A stretch of DNA of 64,000 bases from Clostridia bacterium (GTDB lineage: Bacteria; Bacillota; Clostridia; Oscillospirales; Acutalibacteraceae). The DNA is taken from contig JAFTVI010000034.1 of the NCBI GenBank assembly GCA_017465825.1, forward strand, positions 1-64,000. Reading direction: 5' to 3'. The stretch's first letter is position 1. Each line of letters opens with the position of its first letter. Below, one piece after another: positions 7,038 to 16,382 of this stretch. The translations under genes were made by a program, and so were the position numbers. A model generated the notes under the pieces. The model was not told the DNA's origin and ran no database searches. It worked only from the letters and a program-made list of their open reading frames with translations.

Positions 7038-8255
7038 ATGAATTATAACGGCATTAATTTTGATACTTATTTAAAAAACTACCCTGATGACAACGGATAT
7101 TTCGGCAAATACGGCGGATCATACATTCCTGAAAATCTTCAGGCCGCTATGCAGGAAATTACAGAGGCTTATTTCACAATCTGCAAATCAAGCAAGTTTG
7201 TAAACGAGCTTCGCAGAATCCGCAGAGAATTCCAGGGCAGACCTACCCCCATTTCATATCTTGAAAGATTATCCGGCTCTTTAGGGAATGTGCAGATTTA
7301 CGTAAAGCGCGAGGATCTTAACCACACCGGTGCACATAAGCTTAACCACTGTATGGGTGAAGCACTTCTTGCAAAATATATGGGCAAAAAGAAGGTTATT
7401 GCCGAAACAGGCGCAGGTCAGCACGGCGTTGCTCTTGCAACAGCTGCTGCATATTTCGGTCTTGAATGTGACATTTATATGGGTTCTGTTGATATCAAGA
7501 AACAGGCTCCCAATGTAGCAAGAATGAAGATTCTCGGTGCTAATGTCGTTGAAGTAACTCACGGACTTGCAACCCTCAAAGAGGCTGTTGACTCTGCATT
7601 TGAAGCATACGCAAAAGATTATAAAGACTGCATATACTGTATCGGTTCAGTCGTCGGTCCTCACCCCTTCCCTATGATGGTAAGAGATTTCCAGAGTGTT
7701 GTAGGTATTGAAGCGAGAGAGCAGTTTATTGAGCTTACAGGTGAGCTTCCCGATGCAGTTGTTGCCTGTGTTGGCGGCGGTTCCAATGCGATGGGTATGT
7801 TCTCAGGTTTCCTAAATGACCCTGTAAACATCTACGGTGTTGAACCTCTCGGCAGAGGTGAAAAGCTCGGTGATCACGCCGCAAGTCTGAAATACGGCAC
7901 GGAAGGCATTATGCACGGCTTTAACAGCATTATGCTCAAGGATAAAAACGGCGAGCCTGCACCTGTTTATTCTGTTGCAAGCGGTCTCGACTACCCTTCT
8001 TCAGGTCCTGAGCACGCATTCCTTCACGATGCCGGCAGAGTAAAATACGATGTGGTAAACGATGAAGAAACAATTGATGCATTCTTCAAACTTTCAAGAC
8101 TTGAGGGTATCATCCCCGCAATCGAAAGCTCTCACGCTGTAGCTTACGCTATGAAGCTTGCAAAAGAAATGAACAAAGGCTCAATTCTTGTTAATCTTTC
8201 AGGCAGAGGCGACAAGGATATGGACTATATTATTGAAAATTACGGCATACGATAA
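7038..8255 (+). CDS. trpB: Tryptophan synthase beta chain (orphan TrpB)
   Basis: A 405-residue PLP enzyme that condenses indole with serine to make tryptophan. The PLP lysine is K101 in [10 protein letters not shown], where most TrpB have KINN. The phosphate-binding loop GGGSNAMG starts at about residue 246. GAGQHGVA, the glycine-rich PHPFP region, IESSHA and SGRGDKD are all present, and the length fits the TrpB1 type. The start follows CGGAGGAATTAATT. It is controlled by a Trp T-box. No trpA or other trp gene is in the window, so it may scavenge free indole or work with a distant alpha subunit. A hairpin terminator follows it. Confidence 0.93.
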   Translation: MNYNGINFDTYLKNYPDDNGYFGKYGGSYIPENLQAAMQEITEAYFTICKSSKFVNELRRIRREFQGRPTPISYLERLSGSLGNVQIYVKREDLNHTGAHKLNHCMGEALLAKYMGKKKVIAETGAGQHGVALATAAAYFGLECDIYMGSVDIKKQAPNVARMKILGANVVEVTHGLATLKEAVDSAFEAYAKDYKDCIYCIGSVVGPHPFPMMVRDFQSVVGIEAREQFIELTGELPDAVVACVGGGSNAMGMFSGFLNDPVNIYGVEPLGRGEKLGDHAASLKYGTEGIMHGFNSIMLKDKNGEPAPVYSVASGLDYPSSGPEHAFLHDAGRVKYDVVNDEETIDAFFKLSRLEGIIPAIESSHAVAYAMKLAKEMNKGSILVNLSGRGDKDMDYIIENYGIR

Positions 8256-8261
8256 CAAAAT

Positions 8262-8284
8262 AGCCACCGGTTGAACCGGTGGCT
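8262..8284. terminator. Bidirectional terminator after trpB
   Basis: AGCCACCGGTT / AACCGGTGGCT hairpin between the convergent trpB and XRE genes, followed by TTTAAATTTT on the plus strand. Confidence 0.75.
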
Positions 8285-8686
8285 TTAAATTTTATCAAGA
8301 ACCTCTTCTGTAAGGCTTTCAAACTGCTTTTTATAATGTTCATCAGCATATCTGTAAGCCAAAATAATACGGATTTCTTTCTCAGTCAGTGTATCGTTTT
8401 CCGGTTCACCGCCATTGCAATATGCCGAATCGCAACTTATCTGTTCGTCGTTGTTCTCCAGCAAATTATACAATTTCTGCGATATGCTGCCAGATGAATT
8501 ATCGTTTAAGATATCATCCTCAAAGCCGAGCATTCTTGACAAAAGCAAACAATCATCTTCATCAGGATTTTTCGCACCCGATTCATAGCTTTTGTATTTG
8601 CTGAGCTTCATATTTGCTGATTCAGCGGCATCTGCCTGAGACAGTTCCGAATACTTTCTGAGTAACAATAAATAGTCTTTTAACAT
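8285..8686 (-). CDS. XRE-type helix-turn-helix regulator
   Basis: A 133-residue protein whose first 65 residues fit a helix-turn-helix of the XRE class: MLKDYLLLLRKYSELSQADAAES, then KLSKYKSYESGAKNPDEDDC. The remaining part is acidic and Asn/Glu-rich with no recognised domain. The ATG at 8686 follows AGAGGTGA. It is transcribed divergently from the MacB-like permease gene 164 bp away, and the gap contains a perfect inverted repeat (8784-8821). It may therefore control that transporter; this is inferred from layout only. Confidence 0.75.
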   Translation of the reverse strand: MLKDYLLLLRKYSELSQADAAESANMKLSKYKSYESGAKNPDEDDCLLLSRMLGFEDDILNDNSSGSISQKLYNLLENNDEQISCDSAYCNGGEPENDTLTEKEIRIILAYRYADEHYKKQFESLTEEVLDKI

Positions 8687-8783
8687 ATATATTCACCTCT
8701 TATATTATACACATATGCAAACACAATTTCAAGTGGATCACATTCAAGATACATTTAAGGTTATGCGCATATAATTAGCAAAA

Positions 8784-8821
8784 ATTGTTTCCCGAGTAAA
8801 CTGTTGCAAACCGGAAACAAT
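8784..8821 (+). repeat. Inverted repeat in the 5' leader of the MacB-like transporter operon
   Basis: Perfect nine-base arms ATTGTTTCC (8784-8792) and GGAAACAAT (8813-8821) with a 20-base spacer, just downstream of a TATAAT-like box near 8770 and 29 bases before the permease start. It could be an operator or an RNA hairpin at the 5' end of the message. Confidence 0.6.
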
Positions 8822-8850
8822 AATAATTTAAGGGCAGAAAGGGTAAAACT

Positions 8851-10509
8851 ATGTACATTTTAAAAAATGCATTAAGATGCATCAGCCGTTCTAAGGGACG
8901 CAACATTTTAATCGGCATAATAACGCTTGTGATTGCTGTATCAGCTTGTCTGGGGCTTTCCATCCGACAGGCTGCTGAAAGCGCAAAAGAGGAAACACTT
9001 GCAGGGATGACAGTTACTGCAACGATATCATTTGACAGACAGTCAATGATGAATGATATGGATTTTTCAAAAGGTGAACAAGACGGAGGTTTTGACCGCA
9101 CGGAATTTGCCGATATGATGACGTCCGGTTCAACATTATCTCTTGAAGAATACAAAACATATGCGACAGCGGAAAGCGTAAAGGATTTTTATTATACTGT
9201 CAGCACATCATTCAACGGGACGGATGATTTTGAAGCGGTTACAACAGAAACATCGGAAGAAGAATCCGGTGAAGATTTGCAGAACAACGGCGAATTTCCC
9301 GATTTTGATGCAGACGGAGACAAAATGTTCGGCGGCGGCAAAATGAACAATATGATGGGGATGCAATTTTCCAGCGGTGATTTTACCGTTATAGGTTACA
9401 GCAGTGAAGTGGCTATGACAGAATTCCAAAGCGGAGTTGCTACTGTTTCAGACGGTACAGTTTTTGACGAATGTACGGAAAACTACGAATGTATAATATC
9501 GGAAGAGCTTGCTATTTTTAACTCAGTGGACGTAGGTAGCACTATAACATTGACAAATCCTGATAATGAAGAGGAATCATATGAACTTACAATTGTAGGT
9601 ATATATACTTCATCACAGTCAAATGATGCAACGATATCAATGTTCAGCACAAGTCAGGACCCTGCAAACAGAATTTATATGAGTGCAAATGCCTTGCAAA
9701 ATATTATTGACATTTCATCCGGAGAAACGGTTGAAGAAGAAAGTGAAACAGGATTAACCAAAACAGACGAATCCGACGAAGATGAAACATCATCAATAGC
9801 AGGTACAATTTCTGCAACATATTTATTTGAAGATGCAGCTGCATACGAGCGTTTTGAAGATGAAGCAAGAGCACTCGGACTTGACGATTCTTATACAGTA
9901 TCATCAACAGACATTTCTGCTTACGAGAGCAGTCTTACTCCGCTTAACACCCTGAGCACAATGGCAGGCTGGTTTCTGATTGTAATTCTTATTATCGGGG
10001 CAATAATTCTTATAGTTCTTAACATCTTCAACGTACGAGAAAGAAAATATCAGATCGGCGTTCTTACAGCTATGGGTATGAAAAAATCCAAGGTTGCATT
10101 ACAGTTCATTGCTGAAATTCTTATTGTTACAATGATAGCTGTTGTTCTCGGTGCCTGCATCGGCGCTGTAAGCTCAGTTCCCGTTACGAATGCACTGCTT
10201 GAAAATCAGGTGTCAAGTCAGGAATCCCAGTTCGAACAGATTGAAAACAACTTCGGCAGAGGTGAAATGCCTGATATGCTGGACAACGCTGAAAACGGTA
10301 ATAATCCCATGGGTGGCGGAATGAACTTTATGGAAGAATTCGGCAACAATGCAGCAGAATACATTACTAAGGTTGACTCAGCAATGAATCTGACAGTAGT
10401 AATACAGATGCTCGGCATAGGACTTCTGCTTACACTTATTGCAAGTGCATTCTCCGTACTTTTTGTAATGAGATATGACCCACTTAAGATTCTCGCAAAC
10501 CGTGACTGA
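8851..10509 (+). CDS. MacB/FtsX-family ABC transporter permease with Met/acid-rich exterior
   Basis: A 552-residue permease of the FtsX type: one N-terminal membrane helix (about 20-42), a large extracellular domain (about 43-370), then three C-terminal helices, the last near 510-540. The outer domain is strongly acidic and contains methionine clusters such as KMNNMMGMQF and, between the last helices, GEMPDMLD and NPMGGGMNFMEEF. Such runs are not part of the usual MacB periplasmic core and could bind metal or a cationic ligand; that is speculation. The ATPase gene follows 18 bp later. Family members export peptides, lipids or antibiotics or act as mechanotransmitters; the substrate here is unknown. 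Confidence 0.85.
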   Translation: MYILKNALRCISRSKGRNILIGIITLVIAVSACLGLSIRQAAESAKEETLAGMTVTATISFDRQSMMNDMDFSKGEQDGGFDRTEFADMMTSGSTLSLEEYKTYATAESVKDFYYTVSTSFNGTDDFEAVTTETSEEESGEDLQNNGEFPDFDADGDKMFGGGKMNNMMGMQFSSGDFTVIGYSSEVAMTEFQSGVATVSDGTVFDECTENYECIISEELAIFNSVDVGSTITLTNPDNEEESYELTIVGIYTSSQSNDATISMFSTSQDPANRIYMSANALQNIIDISSGETVEEESETGLTKTDESDEDETSSIAGTISATYLFEDAAAYERFEDEARALGLDDSYTVSSTDISAYESSLTPLNTLSTMAGWFLIVILIIGAIILIVLNIFNVRERKYQIGVLTAMGMKKSKVALQFIAEILIVTMIAVVLGACIGAVSSVPVTNALLENQVSSQESQFEQIENNFGRGEMPDMLDNAENGNNPMGGGMNFMEEFGNNAAEYITKVDSAMNLTVVIQMLGIGLLLTLIASAFSVLFVMRYDPLKILANRD

Positions 10510-10527
10510 TTGAAAGGAGTGCAACAA

Positions 10528-11181
10528 ATGGCTATTTTATCATTACAGAATATTTGTTTTTCATATGACAAAACTCCCGTGCTTAAAGATATTTCATATG
10601 ATTTTGAAAAGGGAAAAATGTATTGTATCGTCGGAAAATCAGGTGCAGGAAAAACTACTCTGCTCTCTCTCCTGTCAGGTCTTGCCGTACCGACAAGCGG
10701 TCAGATTCTCTACGACGGAAAAGATATTTCAAAAGTTGACAAATACACGTTCCGCAGTAAATACATCGGAGTAATTTTTCAAAGCTTCAATCTGATAACC
10801 ACCTACACAGCGGCAGAAAACGTCGTGCTGTCTATGGATATTTCCGGAAGTAAAATCAAAGACAAAAAAGCGCGTGCCGTTGAACTGCTCAAGAATGTGG
10901 GACTCGATGAAGACGAAGCAAACAGACGGATTTTAAAGCTTTCGGGCGGTCAGCAACAGAGAGTTGCCATTGCAAGAGCTTTATCATATGACCCCGATAT
11001 AATTCTTGCTGACGAACCGACAGGTAATCTGGACGGCGAAACACAGAATGAAATTATGGAAATATTCCGTGACCTTGCAGATAAAGGCAAGTGTGTTATT
11101 CTCGTAAGCCACTCCTCGGATGTTGCAGATATGTGCGACGAGCGTTATGAATTAGTAAAAATTTCAAATAAGAAGAACTGA
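10528..11181 (+). CDS. ABC transporter ATP-binding protein (MacB/LolD type)
   Basis: A 217-residue ATPase with Walker A GKSGAGKTT, Q-loop VIFQSFNLI, signature LSGGQQQRVAIARAL, Walker B IILADEPTGNLD and switch His in LVSHSSDVAD. The ADEPTGNLD sequence is characteristic of the LolD/MacB subfamily that pairs with FtsX-type permeases. The ATG at 10528 follows AAAGGAG; an in-frame TTG at 10510 is rejected. It forms an operon with the upstream permease and ends at a terminator (11188-11214). It powers that permease. Confidence 0.93.
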   Translation: MAILSLQNICFSYDKTPVLKDISYDFEKGKMYCIVGKSGAGKTTLLSLLSGLAVPTSGQILYDGKDISKVDKYTFRSKYIGVIFQSFNLITTYTAAENVVLSMDISGSKIKDKKARAVELLKNVGLDEDEANRRILKLSGGQQQRVAIARALSYDPDIILADEPTGNLDGETQNEIMEIFRDLADKGKCVILVSHSSDVADMCDERYELVKISNKKN

Positions 11182-11186
11182 CAAAA

Positions 11187-11215
11187 AAAGTCCGTACAAA
11201 TCAGTGCGGACTTTG
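11187..11215 (+). terminator. Terminator after the MacB-like operon
   Basis: AAAGTCCGTAC / GTGCGGACTTT hairpin with loop AAATCA, followed by a T-rich stretch. Confidence 0.75.
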
Positions 11216-11252
11216 ATTATTGTTAATTTTATAACAAAATTGACGTTTTGTC

Positions 11253-11281
11253 TTGACTTATTTTTACGATTTTAATATAAT
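11253..11281 (+). promoter_or_regulatory. Promoter of the flavin/Fe-S reductase gene
   Basis: TTGACT (11253-11258), 17-bp spacer, TATAAT (11276-11281), about 50 bp before the start codon. Confidence 0.8.
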
Positions 11282-11331
11282 TAATTTGTTATATTGGATA
11301 TTTGAAAAAATATCAAAAGGAAGTGTGTTTT

Positions 11332-13395
11332 ATGGATCAAAAGTATGAGGCATTGTTTACCCCTTGGAAGATAGGCAATGTTGAAATCAAAAACAGAATT
11401 GTTATGTGTCCTATGGGCGGTACATCTCTTTTCGGCTGGTTTGAGCTCGGCGGTTGTCATTTTGACAAAGAAGCTGCAAAACTCTTTATCGAAAGAGCGA
11501 ATAACAACGTAGGTCTTATTATCCCCGGTATCGCTCCCCTGCGTGATACTTTCTGGGGCAAATGGCTCTGGCAGAATCCCAAAATGTTTGAAGAGCTTAA
11601 AGAGTTTATGGATGAAATTCACAAGACAGGCGCAAAGCTGTTCGTTCAGCTTACCGCAGGTATGGGACGTTCCTGGGCTATTACCGAGCTCGTTGCTCCT
11701 CTTCATAAAAACAAAATTACACGCGCAATCGTAAAGCCGATTATTGATACATCTCACGAACTCGCTTCACCCAGCCCTCAGCCTTCGCGTTGGGCTCACG
11801 ATATCATCTGTCCCGAAATGACAGTTGAGCAGATTCACGAAATTATTGAAGCGTTTGCAAAAACTGCAAAGCTCTGCCGTGATGCAGGCGTTGACGGTGT
11901 TGAAGTTCACGCTGTTCACGAGGGTTACCTTCTTGACCAGTTTGCTATTGAGTTCTTTAACAAGCGTACAGACGAATACGGCGGCAGTTTTGAAAACAGA
12001 TACCGTTTTGCGGCAGAAGTTGTAAAAGCTATCAAGGAAGCTTGCGGTGACGATTATCCCGTATCACTGCGCTACTCCGTTGAGTCAAAGATGAAAGGCT
12101 TCTGCGAAGGTGCAATGCCCGGTGAAGAATATACAGAAGTTGGCCGCGATATGGCTGAATCAGAAAAAGCCGCCAAGTATCTGCAGGATGCAGGCTATGA
12201 TATGCTCAATGCGGATAACGGTACATACGATTCCTGGTACTGGGCACATCCTCCTATGTATATGCCTCAGAACTGCAACCTTGATGATGTTGCACACATC
12301 AAGAATTTTGTTGATATTCCCGTTGTTTGTGCAGGACGTATGGAACCTGACGTAGGTGCACAGGCAATTGCAGACGGTAAAATCGACGGTGTAGGTATTG
12401 CACGTCAGTTCCTTGTTGACCCTCAGTGGATTACCAAACTTATCGAGGACAGACTTGAAGACATCAAGCCCTGTATCTGCTGTCACAGCGGCTGTTTCAA
12501 CTTCTCATCATCAAAGGGACACGCCAACACTCAGGATCTCAAGGACACAATGGGACTTGCACGTTGCGCACTTAATCCCGAAACAATGCAGTCAAAGAAA
12601 TACAACATCAAGCCTGCAAAGAAGAGCAAGAGAATTGCCGTTATCGGCGGCGGTATCGGCGGTATGGAGGCTGCAATCGTTTGTGCAAAGCGTGGACACA
12701 AGGTTTCTCTTTATGAAAAGAGTGACAAGCTCGGCGGTGTATTTATCGCGGCGGCGGCTCCCTCTTTCAAAGAGAAGGATCGCGACCTTATCACCTGGTA
12801 CAAGCGCGAAATCAAGAAATATCCCATTAATGTAAGCCTTAATACGGAAATCAAGAACATTGAATCACTTCAGGCTGACGAAGTAATAATTGCTACCGGC
12901 TCTGTAGCAAACAGAATCCCCGTTAAGGGAGCAAACGACTTCGGCATTGAAGCTGTTGATTATCTTCTCGGTAACAAAACGGTCGGTGACAACGTTGTTG
13001 TTGTTGGCGGCGGTCTTACAGGCTGTGAAATTGCTTATGACCTTTATCTGCAGGGCAAGAACCCCACAATAGTTGAAATGCAGGATGACCTTATCACAAC
13101 GCCCGGTGTGGCTCTTGCTAACACAAGCTTCCTGCGCGATTTCTTCAAGTCAAATAAGGTACCCGTATATCTTGAAACAAAAACAACAGAAATCAGAGCT
13201 GACGGCGTTTCCGTTGCAACAAAGGACGGAAAAACTATCGACATTCCTGCTGACAGCGTAATTCTTTCAGTCGGCTATAAACCCGCTCCTCTTGCACCTA
13301 AAGCAAAGCACGTACACATTGTTGGTGATGCCGATAAGGTTGGTAATCTCCGTACTGTTATCTGGCAGGCTTGGGATGTAGCTATGAAGCTGTAA
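11332..13395 (+). CDS. NADH:flavin oxidoreductase / FAD-dependent enoate reductase family
   Basis: A 687-residue multidomain redox enzyme of the old-yellow-enzyme plus FAD type (2,4-dienoyl-CoA reductase, enoate reductase, BaiCD/BaiH). Residues 1-370 are a TIM barrel with LFTPWKIGNVEIKNRIV at the N-terminus and FNKRTDEYGGSFENR. A cysteine cluster CICCHSGC followed later by ARC binds a 4Fe-4S cluster, here with a longer gap before the last Cys than usual. The C-terminal half has two dinucleotide folds, AVIGGGIGGMEAA and VVVGGGLTGCEIA. The substrate is probably an activated C=C bond but cannot be named. The gene has its own promoter and terminator and no operon partners. The ATG at 11332 is preferred over a TTG at 11302. 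Confidence 0.88.
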   Translation: MDQKYEALFTPWKIGNVEIKNRIVMCPMGGTSLFGWFELGGCHFDKEAAKLFIERANNNVGLIIPGIAPLRDTFWGKWLWQNPKMFEELKEFMDEIHKTGAKLFVQLTAGMGRSWAITELVAPLHKNKITRAIVKPIIDTSHELASPSPQPSRWAHDIICPEMTVEQIHEIIEAFAKTAKLCRDAGVDGVEVHAVHEGYLLDQFAIEFFNKRTDEYGGSFENRYRFAAEVVKAIKEACGDDYPVSLRYSVESKMKGFCEGAMPGEEYTEVGRDMAESEKAAKYLQDAGYDMLNADNGTYDSWYWAHPPMYMPQNCNLDDVAHIKNFVDIPVVCAGRMEPDVGAQAIADGKIDGVGIARQFLVDPQWITKLIEDRLEDIKPCICCHSGCFNFSSSKGHANTQDLKDTMGLARCALNPETMQSKKYNIKPAKKSKRIAVIGGGIGGMEAAIVCAKRGHKVSLYEKSDKLGGVFIAAAAPSFKEKDRDLITWYKREIKKYPINVSLNTEIKNIESLQADEVIIATGSVANRIPVKGANDFGIEAVDYLLGNKTVGDNVVVVGGGLTGCEIAYDLYLQGKNPTIVEMQDDLITTPGVALANTSFLRDFFKSNKVPVYLETKTTEIRADGVSVATKDGKTIDIPADSVILSVGYKPAPLAPKAKHVHIVGDADKVGNLRTVIWQAWDVAMKL

Positions 13396-13403
13396 TTTAT
13401 TTT

Positions 13404-13434
13404 AAGACACTTGCTCCGGCAGGTGTCTTTTTTT
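13404..13434 (+). terminator. Terminator after the reductase gene
   Basis: AAGACACTTGC / GCAGGTGTCTT hairpin with loop TCCG and a long T-run. Confidence 0.85.
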
Positions 13435-13487
13435 GTAAAATACATAAAAATTTTTCATAATATCGTTATTTATTTATTATTATAATA

Positions 13488-13516
13488 TTGCATTTTAGGT
13501 TTTGTTTTTATATAAT
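13488..13516 (+). promoter_or_regulatory. Promoter of the fhs-his operon
   Basis: TTGCAT (13488-13493), 17-bp spacer, TATAAT (13511-13516), in a very AT-rich stretch upstream of fhs. No T-box or other leader structure was recognised between it and the gene. Confidence 0.75.
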
Positions 13517-13570
13517 ATAATATTATAATTCATCAAAAATGAATAAATATAAATTTACGGAGTGATCGTT

Positions 13571-15247
13571 ATGCTTACAGATGTAGAAATAGCTCAGGGT
13601 TGTAAAATGCTTCCCATAAAGGAAATTGCGGCAGATCTCGGCATCAGCGAGGATGAACTAGATTTGTACGGCAAGTACAAATCTAAGCTTAATGACGAGC
13701 TTTTCAGAAAAGTTGAAAACAACAAAAACGGAAAGCTTATTCTTGTTACCGCTATCAATCCCACACCTGCAGGTGAAGGTAAAACCACCGTTACCGTAGG
13801 TCTCGGTCAGGCTATGAAGGTTATCGGCAAAAATGCAATTATTGCACTTCGTGAGCCCTCACTCGGTCCCGTATTCGGCATCAAAGGCGGTGCCGCAGGC
13901 GGCGGATATTCTCAGGTCGTACCTATGGAAGATATAAATCTTCATTTTACCGGTGATATGCACGCAATCACGGCGGCTAACAATCTGCTTTGTGCTATTA
14001 TCGACAACCATCTTCAGCAAGGCAACACTCTGTGCATAGACCCGAGAAGAATCCTCTTCAAGCGTTGTATGGATATGAACGACAGGGCACTTCGTAATAT
14101 TGTTGTCGGTCTTGGCGGCAAGGTTTGCGGTGTTCCCAGGGAAGACGGCTTTAATATCACCGTTGCAAGTGAAATTATGGCAATACTCTGTCTTGCAAAA
14201 AATCTTACAGACCTTAAAGAGAGATTTGAAAATATTCTTGTTGCATATAATTACAGCGGTGAACCCGTTTATGCAAAGGATTTAGGTTGCGCAGGTGCTA
14301 TGACGCTTCTTATGAAGGATGCAATCAATCCTAACCTTGTACAGACACTTGAGCACACACCCGCAATCATTCACGGCGGACCTTTTGCCAACATAGCTCA
14401 CGGCTGCAACTCCGTAAGAGCAACTTCACTTGCACTCAAGCTTGCTGATTACACCATTACGGAAGCAGGCTTCGGTTCTGACCTTGGTGCAGAAAAGTTC
14501 CTTGATATCAAATGCCGCGCAGCAGGTCTTGAACCTTCCTGTATCGTTCTCGTTGCTACCTGCAGAGCACTCAAGTATAACGGCGGTGTAAAGAAAGAGG
14601 AAACATCAAAAGAAAACCTTGATGCTCTTGCAAAAGGTATTGTTAATCTCGGTGCTCATATTGAGAATATGCAGAAATACGGTGTACCCGTTGTCGTAGC
14701 AATAAACAAATTCTACGCAGACACAGACGCAGAGCTTGAATATGTAAATAATTATTGCAGTGAAAAAGGTGTTACGGCTTGTATTTCCGAAGGCTTTGCA
14801 AAAGGCGGCGAAGGTGCGTCTGAGCTTGCACAGACAGTTTGTGATACCATAGATGAATACGAAAACAAGACAAATTTCCGATTTATTTATGATACAAATC
14901 TCTCAATTAAAGAGAAAGTCAATGCAATCGCAAAGGAAATTTACAGAGCAGACGGTGTTATCTTTACTGCAGGCGCTGAAAAGTCAATTGCAGAAATTGA
15001 ACGTCTCGGCAGGGATAAACTCCCCGTTTGTATTGCAAAAACACAGTATTCCCTTTCGGATGATATGACAAAGCTCGGCAAACCCGAGAATTTTGAAATA
15101 ACGGTAAGAGATGTAAGACTTTACTCAGGTGCAGGATTTATAACTGTCCTCACAGGTGATATTCTTACAATGCCGGGACTTCCCAAGGTACCCAGTGCGC
15201 TTAAAATTGATATACACGAAGACGGAACAATTGAAGGATTGTTCTGA
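13571..15247 (+). CDS. fhs: Formate-tetrahydrofolate ligase
   Basis: A 558-residue protein, the normal length for this enzyme, which uses ATP to attach formate to tetrahydrofolate and give 10-formyl-THF. The P-loop is TPAGEGKTT at about residues 65-73, and other family blocks are [32 protein letters not shown] and [13 protein letters not shown]. The ATG at 13571 follows GGAG; an in-frame GTG at 13562 is rejected. Only 16 bp and no terminator separate it from hisZ, so it is the first gene of the his operon. The histidine pathway releases AICAR, which needs 10-formyl-THF to re-enter purine synthesis, so the pairing makes metabolic sense. Confidence 0.96.
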   Translation: MLTDVEIAQGCKMLPIKEIAADLGISEDELDLYGKYKSKLNDELFRKVENNKNGKLILVTAINPTPAGEGKTTVTVGLGQAMKVIGKNAIIALREPSLGPVFGIKGGAAGGGYSQVVPMEDINLHFTGDMHAITAANNLLCAIIDNHLQQGNTLCIDPRRILFKRCMDMNDRALRNIVVGLGGKVCGVPREDGFNITVASEIMAILCLAKNLTDLKERFENILVAYNYSGEPVYAKDLGCAGAMTLLMKDAINPNLVQTLEHTPAIIHGGPFANIAHGCNSVRATSLALKLADYTITEAGFGSDLGAEKFLDIKCRAAGLEPSCIVLVATCRALKYNGGVKKEETSKENLDALAKGIVNLGAHIENMQKYGVPVVVAINKFYADTDAELEYVNNYCSEKGVTACISEGFAKGGEGASELAQTVCDTIDEYENKTNFRFIYDTNLSIKEKVNAIAKEIYRADGVIFTAGAEKSIAEIERLGRDKLPVCIAKTQYSLSDDMTKLGKPENFEITVRDVRLYSGAGFITVLTGDILTMPGLPKVPSALKIDIHEDGTIEGLF

Positions 15248-15263
15248 TTAGCAGGTGATTTTT

Positions 15264-16382
15264 TTGTCAGACAATTTAAATTTTCTATATAATGATGAGC
15301 TGTTAACACTTAAGCTCCGAAAGCTTTATGAATCGGCAGGTTTCAAGAAGTTCAGAATGAGCAAGTTTGAATCCTATGATTTTTATGCAAGAAACAAAGA
15401 CTTTTTACACGGTCAGCGAATCATAACATTCTCCGACCTTAACGGCAAGCTTATGGCGTTAAAACCCGATGTAACTCTCAGCATTGTAAAAAGCGCAGAC
15501 AACGCCGCAGGCAGACAAAAGCTCTATTATACTGAGAACGTATACAGAGAATCAAAGGATGTTCACGAATTCAAGGAAATTTCGCAGGTCGGTCTTGAAG
15601 TTCTCGGTGATATTGATTTATACCAGACTGTTGAGATAATTATTCTTGCAATAAAAAGTCTTTTAGAGATTGACCCTGATGCTATTCTTGATATTTCACA
15701 TATGGGATATACCGAGGGATTACTTGATTGTCTGACTGATGATATTGCTTTGAGAGCAGAGCTTCACAAACTTATCAGCGGTAAAAATGCGCACGATATA
15801 GTAAAATTGGCAAACAGTAATTCCCTGCCGATGAATCCTGTTAACACTGCAATTGGTCTTATGGTATCAAAAAATTCAAATGACGAGGCAATTGCAGATG
15901 CTGTTGCAAACGCTCTTAACGCCCGAATGCAAGGAGCCGTAAAGGAAATCAGCAGTATTTATGAGATTCTCAAAGCGCAAGGTCTTGAAAAACACATCAG
16001 AATTGATTTATCTGTTACGGGCGATCCGAACTATTATAACGGAATACTTATGCACGGATATATTCACGGTGTGCCGAGAGATGTGCTTTCAGGCGGCAGA
16101 TACGATATGCTGTTGAGTAAAATGGGCAAAGACTGCACAAATGCAATGGGTTTTGCAATTTATTTTGATGCTCTTGACAGACAGCTTCACAAGAAAACGG
16201 CTGACGATACACCTGTATACATTCTTTACGATGAAAGTTCGGATATTAATACACTCGTTTCACTTACGGAAACTTTACGGGAACAAGGCACATTTTTCAA
16301 TGCTGTCACATCACTCCCCTGTGATGCAAAAAGCAAAATTTACAAAATAAAAGGCAACACAACAGAGGAGGAAGAATTATGA
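15264..16382 (+). CDS. hisZ: ATP phosphoribosyltransferase regulatory subunit
   Basis: A 372-residue protein resembling the catalytic core of histidyl-tRNA synthetase. Its blocks include LLTLKLRKLYESAGFKKF, a motif-2-like YYTENVYRESK, and a C-terminal GGRYDMLLSKMG. It lacks the tRNA anticodon-binding domain and pairs with the short HisG encoded next. I prefer a TTG start at 15264, five bases after AGGTGA; a GTG at 15255 lies inside that ribosome site. The stop overlaps the hisG start by four bases (ATGA). Presence of both hisZ and a 207-residue HisG shows the hetero-octameric form of the enzyme. Confidence 0.9.
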   Translation: MSDNLNFLYNDELLTLKLRKLYESAGFKKFRMSKFESYDFYARNKDFLHGQRIITFSDLNGKLMALKPDVTLSIVKSADNAAGRQKLYYTENVYRESKDVHEFKEISQVGLEVLGDIDLYQTVEIIILAIKSLLEIDPDAILDISHMGYTEGLLDCLTDDIALRAELHKLISGKNAHDIVKLANSNSLPMNPVNTAIGLMVSKNSNDEAIADAVANALNARMQGAVKEISSIYEILKAQGLEKHIRIDLSVTGDPNYYNGILMHGYIHGVPRDVLSGGRYDMLLSKMGKDCTNAMGFAIYFDALDRQLHKKTADDTPVYILYDESSDINTLVSLTETLREQGTFFNAVTSLPCDAKSKIYKIKGNTTEEEEL

